Assembly (NCBI GenBank): GCA_020062525.1
Contig: JAGUWE010000023.1
Coordinates: forward strand, 1 to 9,902
DNA: 9,902 bases
Reading direction: 5' to 3'
Source of the DNA: Patescibacteria group bacterium
Lineage (GTDB): Bacteria > Patescibacteriota > Patescibacteriia > JAACEG01 > JAGUWE01
Below are positions 5,573-9,902 of the stretch, piece by piece. A program made the translations under genes and the position numbers. A model generated the notes under the pieces. It saw nothing but the letters and a program-made list of their open reading frames with translations, made no database searches and was not told where the DNA came from. Numbering within the stretch: the stretch's first letter is position 1; every line of letters starts with the position of its first letter.

Positions 5573-6118
5573 ATGTCTATCCCTAAAAAATTACTTAAAA
5601 TTTTGGACGAAAAAAAAATCAAACACGAAATTTTACGTCACAAGACCGTTTATACGGCTTTTGATTTAGCTCAGACCTTAGGTAAAAAATTGACTGAGGT
5701 GGCTAAAACCTTGGCGTTGAAAGCGGACAAGCGTTATATTTTAGTGGTCTTGCCAGCTTCTCACCGGGCTGATTTAAAAAAATTAGCCAAATTACTCAAA
5801 GTCAAGAAAATTGACATTATTAAAGAAACTGAAATGAGCAAGGTTTTCAAAGTCAAGCCCGGTGCTATTGTGCCTTTTGGCAGTTTTCACGGCGTGCCGG
5901 TTTTTATTGACAAAGCACTCCTTCGCAGCAAAGTCATTATTGCCAGTGCCGGAACTTTTTCAGAGTCGTTGCGGCTTAAAACTAAAGATTTGCTTTTGGC
6001 TGGAGCGGAAAAATTAGAAAGTTTCAGTAAGCCCCATCAATTTAAAAAACCAAAAGTCAAAAAGGTTAAGAAAGCGGTTAAGAAGGTTAAAAAGTCAGTT
6101 CGCAGGAAAAAGAAATAA
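5573..6118 (+). CDS. YbaK/EbsC-type aminoacyl-tRNA deacylase with basic tail
   Basis: Residues 1-153 match the YbaK/ProRS-insertion family, which removes wrongly attached amino acids from tRNA. The lysine in VAKTL (Lys45) sits where the family has its conserved functional lysine. GAIVP at 97-101 is the family's GxxxP motif. Substrate specificity (Cys-, Ala- or other-tRNA) cannot be read from the sequence. After about residue 153 the protein carries a tail (157-181) made almost only of Lys, Val, Ala and Arg, with repeated KKVKKAV-like units; typical family members of about 155 residues lack it. The tail probably binds nucleic acid, perhaps tRNA or the ribosome. scpA starts 16 bases after its stop, suggesting one transcript. 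No Shine-Dalgarno is visible. Confidence 0.85.
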   Translation: MSIPKKLLKILDEKKIKHEILRHKTVYTAFDLAQTLGKKLTEVAKTLALKADKRYILVVLPASHRADLKKLAKLLKVKKIDIIKETEMSKVFKVKPGAIVPFGSFHGVPVFIDKALLRSKVIIASAGTFSESLRLKTKDLLLAGAEKLESFSKPHQFKKPKVKKVKKAVKKVKKSVRRKKK

Positions 6119-6134
6119 TTTTTTTGTTTTATTT

Positions 6135-6827
6135 ATGCATAAAGTTAAACTCGAGGTGTTTGAAGGGCCGCTGGCGCTTCTTCTTAAATTAATTGAAGAT
6201 GAAGAATTAGATATCACCAAAATTTCTTTAGCCCGGGTGACGGATCAATATTTAGAGTATCTAAACCAGCTTTCAGACCGCCAGCCAGAAGAGTTAGCGG
6301 ATTTTTTAGTGATTGCCACCAAACTTCTGCTGATTAAATCGCAGATTCTCTTGCCAACCTTGTCAATTGAAGATGAAAATGAGTCCCGGGATTTGGCTGA
6401 GCAGCTGAAGATTTACAAAGAATTCTTGGAAGCCAGCCGGCAAATTCAAAAGATTATTAACCAAAAGAAATTTTTATTTTTCCGACCACGCGTTTTAATA
6501 GAAACATCAGTTTTCTCCCCGCCCCAAAAAATTTCTCCCGAAACATTTAAAAACGTTTTCTTAAAAGTTTTAGGCCAGATTGAACCAATAGTGAAGCTGC
6601 CCGAAGAAGAGATTAAACGAGTTATTACTTTGGAGGAAAAAATTGCCCAAATCCAAAATTTGATTTTCAATAAACTCTCTGTTAATTTTAAAGAGGTAAT
6701 TGCCAGCGTTCAATCAAAAACTGAAATTATTGTTAGTTTTCTCGCTTTATTGGAGTTAGTTAAACAACGTCAAATTATAATTCAACAAGAAAATATTTTT
6801 GAGGAAATAGTGATTAGAAAAATATAA
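6135..6827 (+). CDS. scpA: segregation and condensation protein A
   Basis: ScpA is the kleisin subunit that bridges the SMC heads and works with ScpB in chromosome condensation and segregation. The 230 residues are near the family's usual size. The N-terminus has the signature LEVFEGPLALLLKLI followed by LDITKISLARVTDQYLEYL, and ELADFLVIATKLLLIKSQ at about 53-70, forming the SMC-neck-binding region. The middle (about 85-150) is the variable linker that binds ScpB. The last 45 residues (TEIIVSFLALLELVKQRQI) are the winged helix that contacts the SMC cap. The usual FEGPLDLLL has Ala in place of Asp. Its start lies 16 bases after the YbaK-type gene, and scpB follows after a 130-base repeat-containing spacer. 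Confidence 0.95.
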   Translation: MHKVKLEVFEGPLALLLKLIEDEELDITKISLARVTDQYLEYLNQLSDRQPEELADFLVIATKLLLIKSQILLPTLSIEDENESRDLAEQLKIYKEFLEASRQIQKIINQKKFLFFRPRVLIETSVFSPPQKISPETFKNVFLKVLGQIEPIVKLPEEEIKRVITLEEKIAQIQNLIFNKLSVNFKEVIASVQSKTEIIVSFLALLELVKQRQIIIQQENIFEEIVIRKI

Positions 6828-6847
6828 TTTTATATTCAAATAATAAT

Positions 6848-6899
6848 TAGTTTCTACGAGTTTCTATTAGTTTCTATGAATTTCAGAAACTTATAGAAA
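6848..6899. repeat. 10-base tandem repeat and hairpin between scpA and scpB
   Basis: Units of the form TTTCTAYKAR start at 6851, 6861 and 6871, a strict 10-base period. The third unit also opens an inverted repeat: TTTCTAT at 6871-6877 pairs with ATAGAAA at 6893-6899, and the pairing continues inward with a wobble and one mismatch. No T run follows, so it is not an obvious terminator. An 8-base palindrome TTCGCGAA lies just after, at 6905-6912. Confidence 0.75.
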
Positions 6900-6957
6900 T
6901 TAGCTTCGCGAAATTAATGGAAACTTCTTATTGCTTTGACGCTTATTGTATAAATCT

Positions 6958-7524
6958 ATGTCCAATTTAAAATCACAAATTGAAAGTTTATTATTTGTGG
7001 CGGCTAAATCACTATCTTTAAGAAAAATTGTCGAGCTGACAGAGTCGTCCAAGGGAGAAGTTAAAAACGTTTTACAGGAACTAATGAAGCAATACCAACA
7101 AGAAAAGAAAGGCATTCAGATTGTCAAAAATTTATTCAGCTACCAAATGACGACCGCAGGGGAAAATGGCAAGTTAATCAAAAAATTTTTAAAAGATGAA
7201 ATTTCTGGGGAATTGACTCCGCCTTCTTTGGAGACCCTAACCACTATTGCCTATCGCGGTCCGCTGACTAAAATAGAAATTGAAAAAATTAGAGGTGTTA
7301 ATTGCAGCTTGATTTTAAGAAATTTAATGATGAGGGGGTTAGTTGAGCCGCAGGATGGCAAAAATCTTAAAAAAGAAGAGGAGGGCAATTATCTTTCAGG
7401 AGAAACTTATTATGGTCTGACTTTTGATTTTTTGCGTTATTTAGGACTAAGTGAAGTAAGCAACTTGCCAGATTATGAAAAATTAAGGAACAATGAAAAT
7501 TTGGAGAAGTTGTTAGGGAATTAG
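6958..7524 (+). CDS. scpB: segregation and condensation protein B
   Basis: ScpB is a dimeric tandem winged-helix protein that binds the ScpA linker in the SMC-ScpAB complex. The 188 residues begin MSNLKSQIESLLFVAAKSLSL, the normal ScpB N-terminus. The diagnostic SLETLTTIAYRGPLTKIEIE and IRGVNCSLILRNLMMRGLVE segments follow at about 87-125. The frame is open further upstream and a TTG at 6946 could start it, but the ATG at 6958 fits the family better and I use it. The C-terminal extension after about residue 160 is ordinary. The 130-base spacer after scpA holds repeats but no clear terminator, so co-transcription is possible. No Shine-Dalgarno is visible. Confidence 0.95.
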   Translation: MSNLKSQIESLLFVAAKSLSLRKIVELTESSKGEVKNVLQELMKQYQQEKKGIQIVKNLFSYQMTTAGENGKLIKKFLKDEISGELTPPSLETLTTIAYRGPLTKIEIEKIRGVNCSLILRNLMMRGLVEPQDGKNLKKEEEGNYLSGETYYGLTFDFLRYLGLSEVSNLPDYEKLRNNENLEKLLGN

Positions 7525-7554
7525 TTATCAATTAATTCAAAATTTAAAAATCAA

Positions 7555-7768
7555 AGTGTAAAATGACAGTGTAAAATTTTAAAATTCCTAATTAACCTAA
7601 TGTCTAATTATTCTAATCAAATCCTAATGACTAAATGACAAAAATGATTTAGAGATTTATTTAATAATTTGGACATTAGTCATTCCTTAGGTTAATTAGG
7701 TCAATTAGAATAATTAGAGTAATTTAAGACAGTCATTTTTATTTTTGATATTTGCATTTTGATATTTT
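7555..7768. repeat. interleaved inverted-repeat spacer
   Basis: This gene-free stretch has strong internal order. CCTAATTAACCTAA (7587-7600) is perfectly inverted at 7687-7700. TCTAATTATTCTAAT (7603-7617) is perfectly inverted at 7704-7718. AATGACTAA (7626-7634) is inverted at 7676-7684. The first two pairs run in the order A-B-A'-B', so both cannot form as simple nested hairpins. Flanking direct repeats are AGTGTAAAAT at 7555-7564 and 7568-7577, and TTTTGATATTT at 7743-7753 and 7757-7767. No ORF or terminator is evident in it. Confidence 0.85.
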
Positions 7769-7771
7769 GTT

Positions 7772-8665
7772 ATGCTTGGTTTAATCTTTAGCTTAATCAT
7801 CACTACTTTTCTTAATCAATCATCTCAACCATCTTTACCCAGCAAGACCAACAGTGAGCCGGTTAAAATAAATCAAACTAGTCTCGGCATTAAAACAACT
7901 GCCAAAAGTATGGTGGCGGTTGACGAGAAAAGCGGCAAAATTTTGTTCGCCAAAAATCCCAGCCAAATTTTGCCGATTGCCAGTATCACTAAATTAATGT
8001 CGGCCTTAGTTTTTTTAGACCATAATCCCGGCTGGGAAAAAGAAGTTGAAATAAAAGAAGAAGATAAAGAAACATGGGGGCGAATTTATTTAGGAAAGGG
8101 CGAAAAAGTAGCTGTTCGTGATTTATTCTATTCGGCTTTAGTTGGTTCAGCTAATCAAGCAGTTTTAGCTTTAGTGCGTTTAACTGGATTAACAAAGGAG
8201 CAATTTATCCAAGAGATGAATCAAAAGGCAAAACAGTTTGGCATGAATCAAACCACCTTTGTTGAACCAACTGGATTGGAGGCCCAAAACCAATCAACCA
8301 CTTTTGACTTGGTTAAATTATTAGATAAGGCCTTAAAACAAGAAGAAATTAAAAAAGCCCTGACAACCAAGACCTATACTTTTAGGACTCGCAACCATCG
8401 TTCCCAAACCATAACCGTTATTAATACCGATAGATTACTTGATAGTTTTCTTAATGACAAAAAATTGGGCTATCAAATTCTTGGCGCCAAAACTGGTTCT
8501 TTAGAAGAAGCCGGTTACTGTTTTGTAGCTAAAATTCAAAAGGATAATCAGCCGATCATCGTGGCAAGTCTTAGTAGCGCCACGAGTGGGGATCGTTTTC
8601 AAGAAATTAAGGGCTTAGCCAACTGGGTTTATGAAAATTACGAATGGTCAAAGAGCACCAAGTAG
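7772..8665 (+). CDS. D-alanyl-D-alanine carboxypeptidase (S11 / PBP5-like)
   Basis: This is a penicillin-binding serine peptidase that trims the terminal D-Ala of peptidoglycan stem peptides outside the membrane. All three active-site motifs are present: SITK at 71-74 (Ser71 the nucleophile), SAN at 126-128 and KTG at 240-242. The N-terminal LGLIFSLIITTFL (2-14) is a short hydrophobic segment that probably exports or anchors it. It lacks the usual positive residues before the hydrophobic core, and an in-frame TGA at 7760-7762 rules out a longer start. At 297 residues it is shorter than E. coli PBP5 (about 400), lacking the C-terminal beta domain and amphipathic anchor. It follows a repeat-rich spacer and precedes the tpiA promoter by four bases. 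Confidence 0.9.
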   Translation: MLGLIFSLIITTFLNQSSQPSLPSKTNSEPVKINQTSLGIKTTAKSMVAVDEKSGKILFAKNPSQILPIASITKLMSALVFLDHNPGWEKEVEIKEEDKETWGRIYLGKGEKVAVRDLFYSALVGSANQAVLALVRLTGLTKEQFIQEMNQKAKQFGMNQTTFVEPTGLEAQNQSTTFDLVKLLDKALKQEEIKKALTTKTYTFRTRNHRSQTITVINTDRLLDSFLNDKKLGYQILGAKTGSLEEAGYCFVAKIQKDNQPIIVASLSSATSGDRFQEIKGLANWVYENYEWSKSTK

Positions 8666-8669
8666 AGAG

Positions 8670-8698
8670 TTGTTATTTTTAAACTAATTTGCTAAAAT
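8670..8698 (+). promoter_or_regulatory. promoter of tpiA-fba
   Basis: TTGTTA at 8670-8675, a 17-base spacer and TAAAAT at 8693-8698 fit the sigma-70 pattern. A TG one base before the -10 (8690-8691) makes it extended. Transcription would begin near 8705, giving a leader of about 22 bases. No terminator separates it from the carboxypeptidase gene, so readthrough is also possible. Confidence 0.65.
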
Positions 8699-8726
8699 GA
8701 AATTACTAAAATTAATTAAATAATTT

Positions 8727-9524
8727 ATGACAGGAACAAAATCTTTACTTATTTTAGCTAATTGGAAAATGCAGCTTAATAATGCCGAAAGCCTTGCTTT
8801 ATTTAAAGAAATAGATGAAGAATTAAAAGGACTAAAAAATACCGAGGGCATGGGGGTAATTATTTGTCCTTCTTTTACGGCTTTGCCCGAGATTGCTAAA
8901 TTAATCCCTGAGACAAAAATTAAATTAGGCGCCCAAGATGTTTTTTGGGAACAAGTCGGCGTCTATACGGGTGAGGTTTCTCCAGAAATGCTAAAAGAAT
9001 GTAATTGTCAATATGTGTTAGTTGGTCACTCTGATCGCCGGACTTATCTTAAGGAAACAGACGAAATGGTCCATTTGAAAATTAAAGCGACCTTGGCGAG
9101 CTTGCTGAGTCCAGTTATTTGTGTAGGAGAGACCTTTAAAGAAAGGCAATTAGGGAGAAAGGATTATGTAGTTATTCGGCAAGTAACTCAAGCCCTTTCT
9201 GGCATTGACCTTATTTTAGATTCAACCCAATTAATCATTGCTTATGAGCCGGTCTGGGTGATTGGTTCGGGTCAGGCCATTGATTCAGAGGAAGCTGAAT
9301 ATATGCATCAGGTTATTAAACAATCCTTGATTGATTTATACCCCATGAAAATAGTTGAAAATTGTTTTAGAATCATCTACGGTGGCAGTATTAACAGCCA
9401 AATTGTTAAATCATTTTTAGTTCAGCCCCATATTGACGGTGTCTTGGTTGGCGGCGCCAGTTTAAACAAAGAAGAATTTATTGGCATTATTAAAGAAGCG
9501 ATCAAAGTGCAGAAATTTAAGTAA
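8727..9524 (+). CDS. tpiA: triosephosphate isomerase
   Basis: This glycolytic enzyme interconverts dihydroxyacetone phosphate and glyceraldehyde 3-phosphate. The 265 residues cover the whole TIM barrel (typically about 250). Visible motifs are ANWKM at 11-15 (Lys14), VGHSDRR at 99-105 (catalytic His101), CVGE at 132-135, AYEPVW at 172-177 (catalytic Glu174), YGGSIN at 218-223 and VGGASL at 241-246. Two points are unusual. The near-invariant Glu of GHSERR is Asp103. The mobile loop 6 reads PVWVIGSGQAI rather than the common PVWAIGTGKTA. The catalytic base and electrophile are intact, so it is probably active. It is followed after 16 bases by an aldolase gene, whose product feeds this reaction. 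Confidence 0.95.
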   Translation: MTGTKSLLILANWKMQLNNAESLALFKEIDEELKGLKNTEGMGVIICPSFTALPEIAKLIPETKIKLGAQDVFWEQVGVYTGEVSPEMLKECNCQYVLVGHSDRRTYLKETDEMVHLKIKATLASLLSPVICVGETFKERQLGRKDYVVIRQVTQALSGIDLILDSTQLIIAYEPVWVIGSGQAIDSEEAEYMHQVIKQSLIDLYPMKIVENCFRIIYGGSINSQIVKSFLVQPHIDGVLVGGASLNKEEFIGIIKEAIKVQKFK

Positions 9525-9540
9525 ATTATTTAATAAACTT

Positions 9541-9902
9541 ATGTTAGTTCATATTAAAGAAATTGTGCCCCGAGCCAAACGGGATGGCTATGCCATTGGG
9601 GCTTTTAATACCACTAATTTAGAAGTCACTCTAGGAATTATTCGAGCAGCGGTAGCCAAACATTCACCGGTTATTATTCAGGTTAGTGAAACAACTATTA
9701 AATATGCTGGCCTTAAACCAATTACTCACATTGTGGAGACAATTGCTAAAAACGAAGCGGTCAATGTGCCAGTAGCTTTACATTTAGATCATGGCAAAAG
9801 TTTTCGTTCGGTAGCTGAGTGTATCAATGCTGGTTTTTCTTCAATTATGATTGATGCTTCTGATTTGCCCCTGGACGAAAATGTAATTCTTACCAAACAG
9901 GC
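9541..9902 (+). CDS. fba: class II fructose-bisphosphate aldolase, 5' part
   Basis: The frame is open from ATG at 9541 to the window edge, giving 120 residues of a family of about 300. Class II aldolases cleave fructose 1,6-bisphosphate to the two triose phosphates using a divalent metal. Recognisable features are GAFNTTNLE at 20-28, VALHLDHG at 78-85 (Asp83 catalytic, His84 a metal ligand in the family) and GFSSIMIDAS at 98-107. The related tagatose-bisphosphate aldolases (GatY/KbaY) share this N-terminus, so specificity cannot be fixed from this part, but pairing with tpiA favours glycolysis. It starts 16 bases after the tpiA stop with no Shine-Dalgarno and is presumably in the same operon. 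It is cut by the window end, not truncated biologically. Confidence 0.92.
   Translation, partial: MLVHIKEIVPRAKRDGYAIGAFNTTNLEVTLGIIRAAVAKHSPVIIQVSETTIKYAGLKPITHIVETIAKNEAVNVPVALHLDHGKSFRSVAECINAGFSSIMIDASDLPLDENVILTKQ

Noticed and set aside
6946..6957. TTG start adding four residues to scpB
   Set aside because: The ATG at 6958 gives the family's usual N-terminus; the extra residues have no support.
8697..8723. Eight-codon ORF upstream of tpiA (Leu- and Lys-rich)
   Set aside because: It begins inside the predicted -10 and before the expected transcription start, there is no competing hairpin, and chance AT-rich codons explain the Leu and Lys content.

Overview
The window looks like chromosomal DNA from a small-genome bacterium of the Candidate Phyla Radiation (Patescibacteria, probably Parcubacteria-like). 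This is inferred from AT-rich DNA, lysine-rich proteins, almost no Shine-Dalgarno sites, short AT-only leaders, and intergenic spacers made of small repeats. Nothing in the sequence names a species. All genes lie on the + strand. The standard bacterial code fits: aspS and the leader peptide end at TGA, dac at TAG, the others at TAA.

Layout. 1-262: spacer with short repeats, a possible tail of an upstream gene, a terminator and a candidate aspS promoter. 263-2038: aspS (aspartyl-tRNA synthetase), with a terminator at 2066-2091. 2101-2171: three copies of CTTGACAATT, the last forming the -35 of a near-consensus promoter that appears to drive the next gene as a leaderless mRNA. 2172-3203: a DNA-binding, GHKL-ATPase and DUF4325/STAS-like regulator. 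3286-3554: a complete-looking leucine attenuator consisting of a promoter, a 28-codon leader peptide with 9 Leu codons, mutually exclusive hairpins, an intrinsic terminator and a strong ribosome binding site. 3555-5084: leuA (2-isopropylmalate synthase), closed by a perfect hairpin terminator. 5203-7524: a small winged-helix-like protein, a YbaK-type deacylase with a basic tail, then scpA and scpB (the SMC accessory pair). 7525-7771: a spacer of interleaved inverted repeats. 7772-8665: a D-Ala-D-Ala carboxypeptidase. 8670-9902: promoter, tpiA and the 5' part of a class II fructose-bisphosphate aldolase gene, forming a glycolytic pair.

The most notable item is the leucine leader. A short ORF not normally annotated places 8 Leu codons within 10 codons, directly over strand 1 of a 1:2 / 2:3 / 3:4 set of competing RNA hairpins. 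The 3:4 hairpin is an intrinsic terminator 79 bases before leuA. This is the architecture of classical ribosome-stalling attenuation, here controlling a solitary leuA and apparently starting from a leaderless or near-leaderless leader ORF. The other genes are mainly housekeeping: translation, chromosome segregation, cell wall and glycolysis.
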